DNA of 64,000 nucleotides from Pseudoalteromonas lipolytica. Its GTDB lineage: Bacteria > Pseudomonadota > Gammaproteobacteria > Enterobacterales > Alteromonadaceae. The stretch covers positions 444,108 through 508,107 of the forward strand of contig NZ_LJTC01000002.1 in NCBI RefSeq assembly GCF_001306915.1, given 5' to 3'. Position 1 is the first letter of the stretch. Every line of letters begins with the position of its first letter. Shown piece after piece: positions 43,945-54,159 of this stretch. The position numbers and the translations under genes were made by a program. The notes beneath the pieces are model-generated. The model saw nothing but the letters and a program-made list of their open reading frames with translations. It was not told the origin of the DNA and ran no database searches.

Positions 43945-46545
43945 ATGAAGAACACCCATCGCTTTATACAACGACCTCTCTACGCATTTACAGTTGCCGC
44001 ATTAGCAGGCACCAGTTTTATGTCTGTTGCTGCACAAGAAGATGGAGCTGAAAAGGTCGAGCGTATTGAAGTTACAGGTTCTCGCATCAAGCGCTCGGAC
44101 ATTGAGGGGCCATCACCGGTTCAATCAATCAGTCGTGCAGACATCGATAACATGGGCTACGACAACCTACAACAACTATTAGAGCGTATGCCTGTTGCCG
44201 GTAATGGTACTTTTTCTACTCGCGGTAATAACCAAGACTCCACAGCCAATGGTGCTGCAGCTGTTAGCCTTAGAGGTTTAGGCTCTGATGCTACATTAGT
44301 ACTAATTAACGGACGCCGTGTATCTATCAGTGCTTTTGCAGAAAGCATTACCAATTCATTTGTTGATATCAACTCGATTCCAGTCTCTGCGATTGAACGT
44401 ATTGATATTTTAAAAGATGGTGCATCTGCTATTTATGGTTCTGATGCAGTTGCTGGTGTAGTTAATATCATCTTAAAGAAAGATATTAATGGCCTAGAAG
44501 TGAACCTTGGTTATGGCGGTACTGATGGTCCTAACTACGAAGAAAAAACAGCAAGTTTAGTATGGGGTACTAATACAGAGAAAAGCAGCGCATCAATTAT
44601 TATTGATTACTTTAACAACACAGCACTCTCATCTGATGAAATGGGCCGCCTAGGCACAGCCAACCAAGAACCATACGGTGGTATGGATTTTCGCTCATCG
44701 CGTGGCTTTCCGGGCTACTTCTATGTAGATGGTGAAAAAACCATTGATCCAGCCTGCCCAGCAGAAAATGCAACCGCAAGTGGCAGCTGCTTATTTGACT
44801 ACGGCCCGTATGGTTACGTAACCCCAGCATCTGAGCGTGTCGGTGCTATCTCACAATTTGAATATAACTTCGACAATGGTATTTCAGCTTTCTTAGAGGT
44901 TGCAGTACAACATAATACGTCGCAAGCAGCAGGTGCACCGACCCCGCTTGATGAAGATGCAGGCCTTACAGTACCTGCAAGCCATCCTAACAACCCGTTT
45001 GGCCAAGATATCGAAATTGGTCGCTACAGAACCGTAGATGCCGGCCCTCGCCAATGGGATATTGAATCTGATACGCTTCGCTTTGTTGCCGGTCTAAAAG
45101 GTGAAATAAATGACTGGAGCTGGGAAGCAGCTGTTCAAAAAGGTCGCAGTGAATCAATGCAAACAGGTAATAGAAGCCAAGGTTGGGTGCGCACTGATTT
45201 CCTACAACAAGAAATCGATGCAGGTAACTATAATCCATTTGGTGGCACCTATAATGACCAGGCAGTGATTGACCGTATCACGACAAGCTTAGTGCGCCGT
45301 GGTGAGTCTCATATGACCTCATTTGATGCAAATATTAGTGGTGAAGCATTCAGCTTTGGCGATGATGTAGTAATGATGGCTGCAGGTATTGAATACCGTG
45401 AAGAAGATGTGAGCGATATTCCAGACGACCAATTCCAGCGTGGTTTAATTTTTGGTACTGAGTCTGTATCAGCCGCTGCTGAACGCGACCAATACGCAGC
45501 TTACATTGAGTTTTCAATTCCGCTGGCTGATAACCTAGAGCTGCAACTAGCTGGTCGATACGATGACTACAGCGATTTTGGCTCAACTACAAACCCTAAA
45601 GTAGCTGTTCGCTGGGCACCAACTGATTCAATCACTGTTCGTGGTTCGTGGGCTCAAGGTTTCCGCGCGCCTTCACTAGCACAAATTGGTTTAGGTCCGT
45701 CGGAAGAAAGTCAATTCTTTGTAGATACTTACCGCTGTCAGGCAACAGGGCTTGACTGTAACGCTCTAGATTACAATATCCAATTTGCAGGTAACCCAAA
45801 CCTTGAAGCTGAGGAGTCAGAGTCATGGAATGTTGGCTTTATCTGGGCACCAACCGCTGAATTTGGTTTTGGAATCGATGTATGGAGCATTACTCAAGAT
45901 AATAAGATAGATGAGCAAGAGTTCGGCCCTATCTATGATGAAAACTGTAATGATCAAAACAGCACTGTCTGCGTGCGTTTAGCACCACAAAATGGTCAAA
46001 GCTTAGGTGTAATCCAAAAAGTTTATAGCACCTTTGAAAACGTCTCATCACAAGAAGTATCAGGTGTCGATGTATCGGCTAACTACACACATGCGATGAA
46101 CGATTACGGCTTCTTAAAATTCAATTTAGAATGGGCTTACCAAAACGAATTTAAGAAAGATGGCCGCGATTACACTGGCGAATATCGTTATCCTGAAAAC
46201 CGTTGGATTTTCTCAACAAATTGGGAAATGGGTGACTTCAACACGAATGTGAACGTTAGTTACACGGGCGAGTTTGAAGATACGCCAGATATCGACTTTG
46301 ACGGTAATTTAGACTTTGATAGCAACACATCACGTATGGTTGATTCACAAACGCTGGTTGATTTACAAACAGCGTATAATTTCTCAGAGAAAATCAAACT
46401 TTCTGTGGGTGTGAATAACGTGTTTGATGAAGATCCTCCGTTTGCAATCGGTGATGGCGATGGCGACTTATATGGCTATGTATCAAGCGTACATAACCCT
46501 CGTGGTCGTTATTTCTATACTAAACTAACGATGCGTTTTAATTAA
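43945..46545 (+). CDS. TonB-dependent outer-membrane receptor (oar/CirA-like plug)
   Basis: This 866-residue receptor has a signal peptide (PLYAFTVAALAGTSFMSVAAQ), a TonB-box-like ERIEVTGSRIKRSDIEGPSPV, and a plug with LRGLGSDATLVLINGRRV and IERIDILKDGASAIYGSDAVAGVVNI. A large barrel follows, ending YTKLTMRFN. The RIKRSDIEGPSPV start is common in Alteromonadales and Xanthomonadales receptors for oligopeptides, glycans or other polymers, so the substrate is open. ATG at 43945 follows AAGGA. Paired cysteines occur in barrel loops (DPACPAENATASGSC, YRCQATGLDC, ENCNDQNSTVC), suggesting disulfide-braced surface loops. Confidence 0.92.
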   Translation: MKNTHRFIQRPLYAFTVAALAGTSFMSVAAQEDGAEKVERIEVTGSRIKRSDIEGPSPVQSISRADIDNMGYDNLQQLLERMPVAGNGTFSTRGNNQDSTANGAAAVSLRGLGSDATLVLINGRRVSISAFAESITNSFVDINSIPVSAIERIDILKDGASAIYGSDAVAGVVNIILKKDINGLEVNLGYGGTDGPNYEEKTASLVWGTNTEKSSASIIIDYFNNTALSSDEMGRLGTANQEPYGGMDFRSSRGFPGYFYVDGEKTIDPACPAENATASGSCLFDYGPYGYVTPASERVGAISQFEYNFDNGISAFLEVAVQHNTSQAAGAPTPLDEDAGLTVPASHPNNPFGQDIEIGRYRTVDAGPRQWDIESDTLRFVAGLKGEINDWSWEAAVQKGRSESMQTGNRSQGWVRTDFLQQEIDAGNYNPFGGTYNDQAVIDRITTSLVRRGESHMTSFDANISGEAFSFGDDVVMMAAGIEYREEDVSDIPDDQFQRGLIFGTESVSAAAERDQYAAYIEFSIPLADNLELQLAGRYDDYSDFGSTTNPKVAVRWAPTDSITVRGSWAQGFRAPSLAQIGLGPSEESQFFVDTYRCQATGLDCNALDYNIQFAGNPNLEAEESESWNVGFIWAPTAEFGFGIDVWSITQDNKIDEQEFGPIYDENCNDQNSTVCVRLAPQNGQSLGVIQKVYSTFENVSSQEVSGVDVSANYTHAMNDYGFLKFNLEWAYQNEFKKDGRDYTGEYRYPENRWIFSTNWEMGDFNTNVNVSYTGEFEDTPDIDFDGNLDFDSNTSRMVDSQTLVDLQTAYNFSEKIKLSVGVNNVFDEDPPFAIGDGDGDLYGYVSSVHNPRGRYFYTKLTMRFN

Positions 46546-46564
46546 TCTTGTTGTGCTTAAAAAC

Positions 46565-46592
46565 AAAAACCCGCCAATTGGCGGGTTTTTTA
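46565..46592. terminator. Bidirectional terminator
   Basis: AAAAACCCGCC / GGCGGGTTTTT with an AATT loop separates the TonB receptor gene from the convergent peroxiredoxin gene. Confidence 0.9.
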
Positions 46593-46613
46593 ATTCTTTA
46601 ACTAAGGCCTAAA

Positions 46614-47219
46614 TTATAGGTCGCCTTCGTTTTCAGAAAGGAACTTAGCAACACCTTCAGGGCTTGCGTCCATACCTTTTTTGCCTTCAGTCCAACCAGC
46701 TGGACATACTTCACCGTGCTCGCTGTGGAACGCTAGCGCGTCAACCATGCGGATCATTTCGTCGATGTTACGGCCTAGAGGAAGGTCGTTAACTACTTGG
46801 TGACGTACGTTACCTTCTTCGTCGATAAGGAAAGAACCACGGAAAGCAACACCTGCTTCTGGGTGCTCAACATCGTATGCTTGACAGATTTCGTGTTTAA
46901 CGTCTGCAACTAGTGCATATTTAACTTGACCAATACCACCGTCAGCAACGGCAGTGTTACGCCATGCATTGTGTGAGAATTGTGAATCGATAGAAACACC
47001 AATTACTTCAACGCCACGCTTTTGGAACTCTTCAAAACGCTTGTCGAAAGCGATTAACTCTGAAGGACAAACGAAAGTGAAGTCTAACGGGTAAAAGAAG
47101 ATAACTGCTTTTTTACCTTTGATAGTTTCTTTTAGGTTGAAGTTTTCAACGATTTCACCGTTACCAAGAACAGCTGCTGCAGTAAAGTCTGGTGCCTGAC
47201 GGCCAACTAATACACCCAT
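46614..47219 (-). CDS. 2-Cys peroxiredoxin (AhpC/TSA)
   Basis: This 201-residue typical 2-Cys peroxiredoxin reduces hydrogen peroxide and organic peroxides. The peroxidatic cysteine is in PLDFTFVCPSELIAF (about residue 51) and the resolving cysteine in HGEVCPAGW (about 172). GGIG is present as in oxidation-sensitive forms. GGAG precedes ATG at 47219, so the four extra codons upstream are rejected. It has no ahpF neighbour and is probably reduced by thioredoxin (inference). It is monocistronic. Confidence 0.95.
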   Translation of the reverse strand: MGVLVGRQAPDFTAAAVLGNGEIVENFNLKETIKGKKAVIFFYPLDFTFVCPSELIAFDKRFEEFQKRGVEVIGVSIDSQFSHNAWRNTAVADGGIGQVKYALVADVKHEICQAYDVEHPEAGVAFRGSFLIDEEGNVRHQVVNDLPLGRNIDEMIRMVDALAFHSEHGEVCPAGWTEGKKGMDASPEGVAKFLSENEGDL

Positions 47220-47498
47220 TTTTATCTCCAAATATTTGAGTTTATTTCCAATTGCCTAAGCAATACTCACATAGATATGGTTACTAAAACGCAAAAACCA
47301 AGTGTAAGTATTGATAAATTGCAAGATAGTGTAATGAGGTTACAGACAAATGAACAATCGAAAAAAGCGATATGCCTAATCGGAAAAATTGATTTATAAA
47401 AATATTACGTAACTCTTGAAGCAAACAATCGCACAGAGCTGCAAAATCAGCAGCTAAAATCTGATAAAATATGCCGAGCTAAGCAACTAGGTAGAAAA

Positions 47499-48380
47499 AT
47501 GAAAGTTTTGATCACAGGTTCAGCAGGTCGGGTTGGCCGTGCAATTTATATCAAGTTAATGAGCAATTATAATGTCGTTGGGATGGATAAAGCGCCCTGC
47601 TCTACAGCTGACTTTGTGGGTGATATTCGTGACCAACACTTAATTAAGAGAGCTCTTCAAGACATCGACGTGATAATCCATACAGCCGCTTTACATGCCC
47701 CTCATGTTGGCCTGCACTCTGACGACGATTTTTACACTATAAATATGGAGGCGACAGAACAACTGGCACTGTTAGGTATAGAAGCAGGCGTAAAACAGTT
47801 TATTTTTACCAGCACCACAGCACTCTATGGTTCAGCTTCAACGCCATTAGGTCAAGCGGGTTGGGTAAACGAGGATATTATTCCAAAGCCAAAATCCATT
47901 TACCATAAAACTAAAATTGCCGCTGAAGCCAAGCTTGAAGCTATTTCAGTAAAGCACAAATTACCAATCACAGTATTACAGATGTCTCGCTGTTTTCCTG
48001 AACCTGCCGATATTATGGCGCTATTTCGTAATAGCCGTGGCATCGACGCTCGCGATGTTGCCAATGCTCATTTATGTGCAATCGAGAAAAAACTAAGTGG
48101 TTTTAATCGCTTTATTATTTCAGGCGTTACGCCTTATTCAAAAAAAGATTGCCAGTCGCTTTATAAGCAAGCAGATAAAGTCATTATTGAAAAAATCCCA
48201 GCATTAGCAGATGCATTTAAGGAGCGAGGCTGGCTATTACCAACGAGTTTAGACCGAGTATACGATTCAACTAGAGCGCAGCAGCAACTTGGCTGGCATC
48301 CCAAACATGATTTTAATAGTGTTTTAGCAATGCTTGATGATGAAAGCGCTGAAGTACTCCCGGTGCTTAAAAGTAACTAA
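47499..48380 (+). CDS. NAD-dependent epimerase/dehydratase (SDR, extended)
   Basis: This 293-residue extended short-chain dehydrogenase has the Rossmann motif GSAGRVGRAIY near the start, DVIIHTAALHAP, the Ser-Thr of IFTSTTALYG and the catalytic YHKTK (about residue 142). The substrate, perhaps a nucleotide sugar or other small metabolite, is unknown. It has no sugar-biosynthesis neighbours. The gene is flanked by the peroxiredoxin promoter region and fadR. Confidence 0.88.
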   Translation: MKVLITGSAGRVGRAIYIKLMSNYNVVGMDKAPCSTADFVGDIRDQHLIKRALQDIDVIIHTAALHAPHVGLHSDDDFYTINMEATEQLALLGIEAGVKQFIFTSTTALYGSASTPLGQAGWVNEDIIPKPKSIYHKTKIAAEAKLEAISVKHKLPITVLQMSRCFPEPADIMALFRNSRGIDARDVANAHLCAIEKKLSGFNRFIISGVTPYSKKDCQSLYKQADKVIIEKIPALADAFKERGWLLPTSLDRVYDSTRAQQQLGWHPKHDFNSVLAMLDDESAEVLPVLKSN

Positions 48381-48406
48381 CAAAAAACCCAGCTTTTAGC
48401 TGGGTT
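48381..48406 (-). terminator. Terminator after fadR
   Basis: AACCCAGCT / AGCTGGGTT with a TTT loop is followed by T6 on the minus strand. It serves fadR and probably also the convergent epimerase gene. Confidence 0.85.
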
Positions 48407-48431
48407 CTTAAATGAATATCAATACAGACGC

Positions 48432-49145
48432 TTAGTCCATGATATCTTCTGGCATATCACCACGGATTTGCTGCCAGATTTCACCTGTTTGATGACCATA
48501 TTTACGCATCATTGAAATCGCACCGTCGTGTTCACGACGCTCTGCCAGCTCTGTTAAATCTTTATAAAATTGACGCGCTAATTCACGAGTTCGAGAATCA
48601 GAGAAGTAGTGGCAGCCAATTTTTGAGTAGAAACCTTTAAAGCCATTTAGGATAAGAACGTAAATGCGGTTATTACCCGCAACTGCTAATTCATGGTGAA
48701 CTTTATAATCGTAATCAGCAAATGCTTGCGCACTGTCTTCTAGCTTTTCACTTTGCGATAAAATTTCAATTACACGCTCAGGAGCAAGCTTAATAGCCGC
48801 ACGGGTATAAATTGCGCTGATATTTGTGCGTGCAGAAAGTAATTGATCTGTAAGCTCTGGCATTTTGTCTTCATCTAGTCGCGCTAGCGTTTCTAAAATG
48901 TTCAGGCCCGAGGTTTCCCAGAAGTTATTTACACGGGTAGGTTTACCGTGCTGAATCGTTAGCCAGCCATCACGGGCTAGACGCTGAAGTACTTCACGTA
49001 AGGTTGTACGTGTAACACCTATCAGCTCAGATAATTCACGCTCAGCTGGAAGAATTGAGCCAGGCGGAAAGTCACCATTCCAAATAGATTCAACAATGTA
49101 TTCTTCAGCAAAACCTGCTGGGCTTTTCGCTTTAAAAATTCTCAT
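48432..49145 (-). CDS. fadR: Fatty acid metabolism regulator FadR
   Basis: FadR is a GntR-family regulator that represses fatty acid degradation and activates unsaturated fatty acid synthesis, released by long-chain acyl-CoA. The 237-residue protein has a DNA-binding domain nearly identical to that of E. coli: [20 protein letters not shown] and [20 protein letters not shown], then [29 protein letters not shown]. The C-terminal acyl-CoA domain is more divergent. It lies divergent to nhaB, as in E. coli and Vibrio, with a FadR-like operator between them. Confidence 0.97.
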   Translation of the reverse strand: MRIFKAKSPAGFAEEYIVESIWNGDFPPGSILPAERELSELIGVTRTTLREVLQRLARDGWLTIQHGKPTRVNNFWETSGLNILETLARLDEDKMPELTDQLLSARTNISAIYTRAAIKLAPERVIEILSQSEKLEDSAQAFADYDYKVHHELAVAGNNRIYVLILNGFKGFYSKIGCHYFSDSRTRELARQFYKDLTELAERREHDGAISMMRKYGHQTGEIWQQIRGDMPEDIMD

Positions 49146-49196
49146 TCACTTTCCACTTGAGTTAGCAACTACTTTTACCGCATTTGGTGTTCAACT

Positions 49197-49213
49197 CACT
49201 GATTGTACCAGAT
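49197..49213. promoter_or_regulatory. FadR-like operator in the fadR-nhaB region
   Basis: On the minus strand the sequence reads ATCTGGTACAATCAGTG, with halves CTGGT and ATCAG close to the FadR consensus (CTGGT...ACCAG). It lies 52 bases upstream of fadR. Autoregulation is inferred. Confidence 0.4.
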
Positions 49214-49377
49214 GATAAGCAACTAACAAGTAAACTAACTCGGCAGTACATAAAAATCTATAAGATCTAGTTAAATAAATGGCCTTTTGGATTAAAAGTA
49301 CATCAAATAACAATACTATCGATATAATCAATTTCTATTTATTAACAATAATAACCAGCACTGATATAGGTATGGCC

Positions 49378-50958
49378 ATGCAGCAGCGCGTTTTACCAGC
49401 TCTATTTAAAAATTTTTTAGGAACTTCACCAAAGTGGTACAAATACACCATTATTGCGTTTTTACTAATCAACCCGGTGTTATTTCAACTTAACCCTTAT
49501 CTGGCAGGATGGGTATTAGTGTTAGAGTTTATTTTTACACTCGCCATGGCACTTAAATGTTACCCGCTACAACCGGGTGGTTTACTGGCAATTGAAGCCT
49601 TGTTTATCGGCATGACAACAGCAGGTCAAGTTGAACATGAGATAGTACAGAATATCGATGTGATCCTGTTACTTATCTTTATGGTTGCTGGTATCTATTT
49701 TATGAAAGACTTACTTTTATATATCTTTACAAAGCTGGTTGTTTCGGTACGAAGTAAAACCGTATTATCTCTGTCGTTTACGATAGCTGCCGCATTTTTA
49801 TCTGCTTTCTTAGATGCGTTAACGGTGATGGCCGTTGTTATTGCCGTCGCGATGGGCTTTTACAGTATTTACCACAAGGTAGCATCAGGCAAAGACTCCA
49901 GCAGTGAGCATGATATTAATGACGATAACCAAGTTCGCCCAGTCAATCGTCAAGAGCTTGAAGAGTTTCGTGCTTTTCTTCGTAATTTATTAATGCATGC
50001 ATCCATAGGTACTGCCTTAGGCGGTGTTTGTACTATGGTAGGCGAGCCACAGAACTTGATCATTGCAGAGCGTGCAGGCTGGTTATTTGGCGAATTTTTC
50101 TTCCGAATGTTGCCTATTACTTTACCCGTTATGATTGCAGGTATTGCCACTACTTTCTTACTCGAAAAAACCAAAACCTTTGGTTACGGCGCAAAACTCC
50201 CTGCCCCCATCCACACGATTTTATCGGATCATGCTAAAAAGCTAGAGAAAAAACGCACTACACGCGACAAAGTAAACCTAGCGATTCAAGCTTTCATTGC
50301 TGTTTGGTTGATCATAGGTTTAGCCCTTCACTTAGCCACTGTTGGTTTAATTGGTTTGTCTGTTATTATTTTTGCCACGGCCAGTGCCGGTATTATTGAA
50401 GAGCACCAATTAGGTAAAGCATTTGAAGAAGCCCTACCATTCACAGCGTTACTTTGCGTATTCTTCTCAATTGTTGCAGTTATTATCGACCAGCATTTAT
50501 TTACACCTGTGATCGCATGGGTACTTACTTTCGAAGGTCAGCTGCAACTGGTGATGTTCTTCATTGCCAACGGTATTCTTTCGATGGTCAGCGATAACGT
50601 GTTCGTGGGTACTGTGTATATCAATGAAGTGGCTGCTGCGTTACAGGCAGGTCAAATTACCCGTGATCAATTTGACCTATTAGCTGTGGCAATTAACACA
50701 GGTACTAATTTACCAAGTGTTGCTACGCCTAATGGACAAGCTGCCTTCTTATTCTTGCTTACATCAACATTAGCCCCTGTGTTAAGACTATCTTATGGAC
50801 GCATGGTATACATGGCGCTACCTTATACCATAGTGTTGACGATTGTTGGCTTGAGCATGACCTTATTCAGCCTTTCAGATATGACTGACTTGCTGTATCA
50901 ATGGGGCTTAATCAATCACCATAGCGGTGCGTTACCTGGCTCATTAGGTGGTCATTAA
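49378..50958 (+). CDS. nhaB: Sodium/proton antiporter NhaB
   Basis: NhaB exports sodium in exchange for protons across the inner membrane. The 526-residue protein has about twelve membrane segments and long identical blocks with E. coli Nha[55 protein letters not shown] and [20 protein letters not shown]. The start [15 protein letters not shown] at 49378 has AGG seven bases upstream; a longer frame with 33 extra residues is not supported. Divergent to fadR. It suits a marine lifestyle. Confidence 0.96.
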   Translation: MQQRVLPALFKNFLGTSPKWYKYTIIAFLLINPVLFQLNPYLAGWVLVLEFIFTLAMALKCYPLQPGGLLAIEALFIGMTTAGQVEHEIVQNIDVILLLIFMVAGIYFMKDLLLYIFTKLVVSVRSKTVLSLSFTIAAAFLSAFLDALTVMAVVIAVAMGFYSIYHKVASGKDSSSEHDINDDNQVRPVNRQELEEFRAFLRNLLMHASIGTALGGVCTMVGEPQNLIIAERAGWLFGEFFFRMLPITLPVMIAGIATTFLLEKTKTFGYGAKLPAPIHTILSDHAKKLEKKRTTRDKVNLAIQAFIAVWLIIGLALHLATVGLIGLSVIIFATASAGIIEEHQLGKAFEEALPFTALLCVFFSIVAVIIDQHLFTPVIAWVLTFEGQLQLVMFFIANGILSMVSDNVFVGTVYINEVAAALQAGQITRDQFDLLAVAINTGTNLPSVATPNGQAAFLFLLTSTLAPVLRLSYGRMVYMALPYTIVLTIVGLSMTLFSLSDMTDLLYQWGLINHHSGALPGSLGGH

Positions 50959-50989
50959 AACGATTATTTAAAACAAAACATTTGAAACT

Positions 50990-51016
50990 AAAAAGCCCGC
51001 TTGATGCGGGCTTTTT
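50990..51016. terminator. Bidirectional terminator
   Basis: AAAAAGCCCGC / GCGGGCTTTTT with a five-base loop lies between nhaB and convergent tyrA. Confidence 0.9.
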
Positions 51017-51046
51017 GATAGAGCTCTTTTTTGCTAGATTAGCTGT

Positions 51047-52180
51047 TTAATCAAGCACTTTCGCGTCGTTTGCTTTGTTGAGTAAGCTGCGACTTTGCGT
51101 TAAGAAATGTGCAGTTGCATCAGAGAAGTATTCTTTTGCATCAGCAAATGCGGCAATCAATGATGCTTTATCCCCTGCTTTTAGCTTTTCTAGCGTGTCT
51201 GCAAAAGTATCTTGGTAGTTGGCAAGCAGTGCTTCTACATCGTCGAATTGTGCTAACATGATGTCAGAGTAAAGCTCTGGCGATTGGGCAAATAAGCGCC
51301 CTACCATCATTAACTCTAATTGATAAATGGGTGATGAGCAGCTGCGAAGCTCTGCAAGTGTATGGCTTTGCTTGGCAAGAAACTGGCCATATACAAAGGT
51401 TGTTAAGTGGCGCATAACCTGAATGATCTGCATTGCTTCATCGTGTTTTTTAGCATCCATTTCAACTACTTGACAGCCCCAAACTTGTAGTTGTGCCATT
51501 AACCCTTTAGCCACTTCATGATCTCGCCCTTCACACACGACCACCGTTTGTTTTACCCAATGTGAAATATCTGGGCCAAACATGGGGTGTAAGCCAACTA
51601 CAGGGCCGCTATGAGCCGCCATAAGTGCTTTTAAAGGTTTTTGCTTAACAGAGGTAATATCAACCAGCAAACAGTCATCATCAAGTGTCGGTAGCGCAGC
51701 GACAACTTGCTCAAGTGCATTAATTGGCACACTGACAAGAACCAATTTTGCCCCTTTTAATATCGTCTCACTTTGTGCTTGCTGTGCTTTATCTAAAATA
51801 CGCACTTCATAACCTGAACGAGTAAATTGTTGAGCAAATAGCTGGCCCATGGCACCTTCACCACCCACAATTACAATGGGTGATAATTGGGGTGCAACAC
51901 AGGCAAGGCTACCTTGTTGGTTTTGATAGGCTTCACGCATCATACGACGCAATATATCTTCAACTAACTCAGGGTTAACCCCTTGTGCGACAGCTTCTTG
52001 ACGACGAGCTGCAAGTAACTCAGCCTCGCGATCTGGGGCATGTAATGGTGCTCCGATTTGTTGCTTAATTGCGCCTATTTTTTCTGTAATCCCATTACGC
52101 TTTGCCAGTAATTCCACCAATTGCGCATCACATTCATCTATTCCTGCTCTTAAATCAGCTAGATCATTCACTGTTACCAC
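51047..52180 (-). CDS. tyrA: Bifunctional chorismate mutase / prephenate dehydrogenase
   Basis: TyrA makes prephenate from chorismate and oxidises it to 4-hydroxyphenylpyruvate in tyrosine synthesis. The 377-residue protein has an N-terminal mutase (LADLRAGIDECDAQLVELLAKRNGITEKIGAIKQ, DREAELLAARR) and the dehydrogenase Rossmann motif VIVGGEGAMGQLFAQQF with GLHPMFGPD. GTG at 52180 follows GAGGTG; an upstream TTG would add five residues inside that ribosome site. A TyrR-like box lies 26 bases upstream. It stands alone, without aroF. Confidence 0.96.
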   Translation of the reverse strand: MVTVNDLADLRAGIDECDAQLVELLAKRNGITEKIGAIKQQIGAPLHAPDREAELLAARRQEAVAQGVNPELVEDILRRMMREAYQNQQGSLACVAPQLSPIVIVGGEGAMGQLFAQQFTRSGYEVRILDKAQQAQSETILKGAKLVLVSVPINALEQVVAALPTLDDDCLLVDITSVKQKPLKALMAAHSGPVVGLHPMFGPDISHWVKQTVVVCEGRDHEVAKGLMAQLQVWGCQVVEMDAKKHDEAMQIIQVMRHLTTFVYGQFLAKQSHTLAELRSCSSPIYQLELMMVGRLFAQSPELYSDIMLAQFDDVEALLANYQDTFADTLEKLKAGDKASLIAAFADAKEYFSDATAHFLTQSRSLLNKANDAKVLD

Positions 52181-52205
52181 GTTACTACACCTCAAACCCT
52201 ATAAA

Positions 52206-52223
52206 CGTAAATATTTATATACA
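52206..52223 (-). promoter_or_regulatory. Weak TyrR-type box upstream of tyrA
   Basis: On the minus strand TGTATA-N6-TTTACG matches TGTAAA-N6-TTTACA at ten of twelve defined positions and keeps the G/C pair 14 bases apart. It is 26 bases upstream of the tyrA start, a repression position. Binding is inferred. Confidence 0.4.
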
Positions 52224-52385
52224 AAAAAGTAAAGCTTTTAATACAAATTATAGTAACAGGATAACAGCCAAAGCACAAAGCCCCAACGCTCTTGTAGCAT
52301 AGCTTATAAAGGGATAAATAGGAGTAAGTAGATAAGTTAGAAGGGAGTATCTCTCAGAGGGGTAAATTATTTTTGTGGTATAAAA

Positions 52386-52423
52386 ACCAAAACGGGTTGC
52401 AACCTAAGGCTGCAACCCGTTTT
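52386..52423 (-). terminator. Terminator after rplS
   Basis: A 13-bp stem AAAACGGGTTGCA / TGCAACCCGTTTT with a nine-base loop ends the rpsP-rimM-trmD-rplS transcript on the minus strand. Confidence 0.9.
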
Positions 52424-52448
52424 ATTTTGCGTTGTAAAACAGCGCGTA

Positions 52449-52808
52449 TTAGTTAAGTTTTTCTCTAATACGTGCAGATTTACCAGAACGCTCACGTAGA
52501 TAGTAAAGTTTCGCACGGCGAACTGCACCGCGACGTTTAACTGAGATACTATCGATAAGAGGGCTGTGCGTTTGGAATACACGCTCAACACCTTCACCGC
52601 TCGAGATTTTACGAACTGTGAATGCTGAGTGAAGACCACGATTACGCTTAGCGATTACAACACCTTCAAAGGCCTGTAGACGCTCTTTGTTACCTTCTTT
52701 TACACGTACCTGTACAACTACTGTATCACCAGCGCCGAATGCTGGTACGTCTGTTTTAAGCTGCTCTTCTTCAAGCGCTTTAATAATATTTTGGTTTACT
52801 TTTGCCAT
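52449..52808 (-). CDS. rplS: 50S ribosomal protein L19
   Basis: L19 lies at the 30S-50S interface. The 119-residue product begins [30 protein letters not shown] and contains [28 protein letters not shown] and the ending [18 protein letters not shown]. It is the last gene of the rpsP-rimM-trmD-rplS operon, 33 bases after trmD. Confidence 0.98.
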   Translation of the reverse strand: MAKVNQNIIKALEEEQLKTDVPAFGAGDTVVVQVRVKEGNKERLQAFEGVVIAKRNRGLHSAFTVRKISSGEGVERVFQTHSPLIDSISVKRRGAVRRAKLYYLRERSGKSARIREKLN

Positions 52809-52841
52809 TATATTTCTCACTTTCCTAGGTGTAACTGTCTT

Positions 52842-53609
52842 CTAGCCACAAGCTTGTTGGTACTCTTGCTGAAATTCAGCAAGGAGTGCCGCTTGCTCCT
52901 CAGTCAGAGCTAGGTTATGCAACAAGTCAGGACGACGAAGCCAAGTTCTACCAAGTGATTGCTTTGTGCGCCACTTAGCGATTTCTTGGTGGTTTCCGCT
53001 GAGTAATACAGCAGGCACCTGTTTATCATCCAATGTCTCTGGCCGTGTATAGTGAGGACAATCAAGCAAGCCATTCGAAAATGAATCCTGCTCAGCTGAC
53101 TGGTTATGACCTAACACCCCTGGTACTAATCGTGCTACTGCATCAATTAGCGTCATCGCGGGTAGCTCACCACCACTTAAAATAAAATCACCAATTGACC
53201 ATTCTTCGTCAACGTATGATTCTATGATTCGCTCATCTATACCTTCATAGCGACCTGCAATTAAAATCAGCTTTTCTGATTGTGCAAGCTCGCTTGCACC
53301 TTGCTGATCTAATTTGCGCCCTTGCGGGGACATATAAATTACTTTTGCACCATCACCTGCCGCTTTTTTGGCGTCAAGGATAGCTTGTTTCAATGGTTCA
53401 ACCATCATTAACATGCCAGGACCGCCCCCGTAAGGACGATCATCCACAGTTCTATGCTTATCAGTGGCATAGTCACGTGGGTTCCAACAGTTAAAGTCGA
53501 TTAGACCATTTTTAACTGCGCGACCTGTTACCCCTTGGGTGGTAATCGCATCAAACATGTCCGGGAAAAGGCTTATCACCCCTACCCATAGCGAACTCGT
53601 TTGTGACAT
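52842..53609 (-). CDS. trmD: tRNA (guanine-N1)-methyltransferase TrmD
   Basis: TrmD methylates G37 of tRNA to prevent frameshifting. The 255-residue SPOUT enzyme shows [34 protein letters not shown], the trefoil-knot region [13 protein letters not shown] and [15 protein letters not shown]. Its ATG overlaps the rimM stop by one base (TAATG), so translation is coupled. Confidence 0.98.
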   Translation of the reverse strand: MSQTSSLWVGVISLFPDMFDAITTQGVTGRAVKNGLIDFNCWNPRDYATDKHRTVDDRPYGGGPGMLMMVEPLKQAILDAKKAAGDGAKVIYMSPQGRKLDQQGASELAQSEKLILIAGRYEGIDERIIESYVDEEWSIGDFILSGGELPAMTLIDAVARLVPGVLGHNQSAEQDSFSNGLLDCPHYTRPETLDDKQVPAVLLSGNHQEIAKWRTKQSLGRTWLRRPDLLHNLALTEEQAALLAEFQQEYQQACG

Positions 53610-54142
53610 TAAAACCCTGGGTCCCAGTCTACGGTAATTTCTCTTGCATCATGTTTAACTTCTTTAATAACAGAATCTGTTAAGAAAGGAATTAAACGCT
53701 CTGCTTGGCCAAATGCATCTTTTTTGTTTGCTTTCACAACCAAAACGTCATTTGACCCTGTCTCCATTAGGTCATCAACAGTGCCTAAGTTATAACCTTT
53801 ATCAGTTATAACAGACATGCCGATCAGATCTCGCCAATAGAATTCACCTTGCGGTAATTCTGGTAGCTGCGCTGCATCTACTGAGATTTCTGCATTGGTT
53901 AAAGCCATTGCTTCGTCTCGGTCGTTTACTTGCGCAACTTTAGCGATAAAGCCTTTGTTGTGGCGACGCCAGTCGACCACTTCTAAGGTCTGCCATTTAC
54001 CTTGTTGCCCTATCAACCATGGGCTGAAATCGAAGATCCCTTCGGGATCATCAGTAAATGAATGCACCTTAAGCCAGCCCTTTATACCATACGGGGCACC
54101 GAGCTTTCCTACTGTAATATACGAGGTGTTCTCTTGACTCAT
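53609..54142 (-). CDS. rimM: Ribosome maturation factor RimM
   Basis: RimM binds S19 and assists maturation of the 30S head. The 177-residue protein has the N-terminal domain [21 protein letters not shown] and the C-terminal PRC-barrel domain ([38 protein letters not shown], and ending ITVDWDPGF). Lies between rpsP and trmD, 17 bases after rpsP. Confidence 0.97.
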   Translation of the reverse strand: MSQENTSYITVGKLGAPYGIKGWLKVHSFTDDPEGIFDFSPWLIGQQGKWQTLEVVDWRRHNKGFIAKVAQVNDRDEAMALTNAEISVDAAQLPELPQGEFYWRDLIGMSVITDKGYNLGTVDDLMETGSNDVLVVKANKKDAFGQAERLIPFLTDSVIKEVKHDAREITVDWDPGF

Positions 54143-54159
54143 GGTTACTCTTACGCCTA

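Noticed and set aside
49279-49377. N-terminal extension of NhaB by 33 residues
   Set aside because: The extension has no counterpart in E. coli NhaB, and the ATG at 49378 has a suitably spaced AGG.
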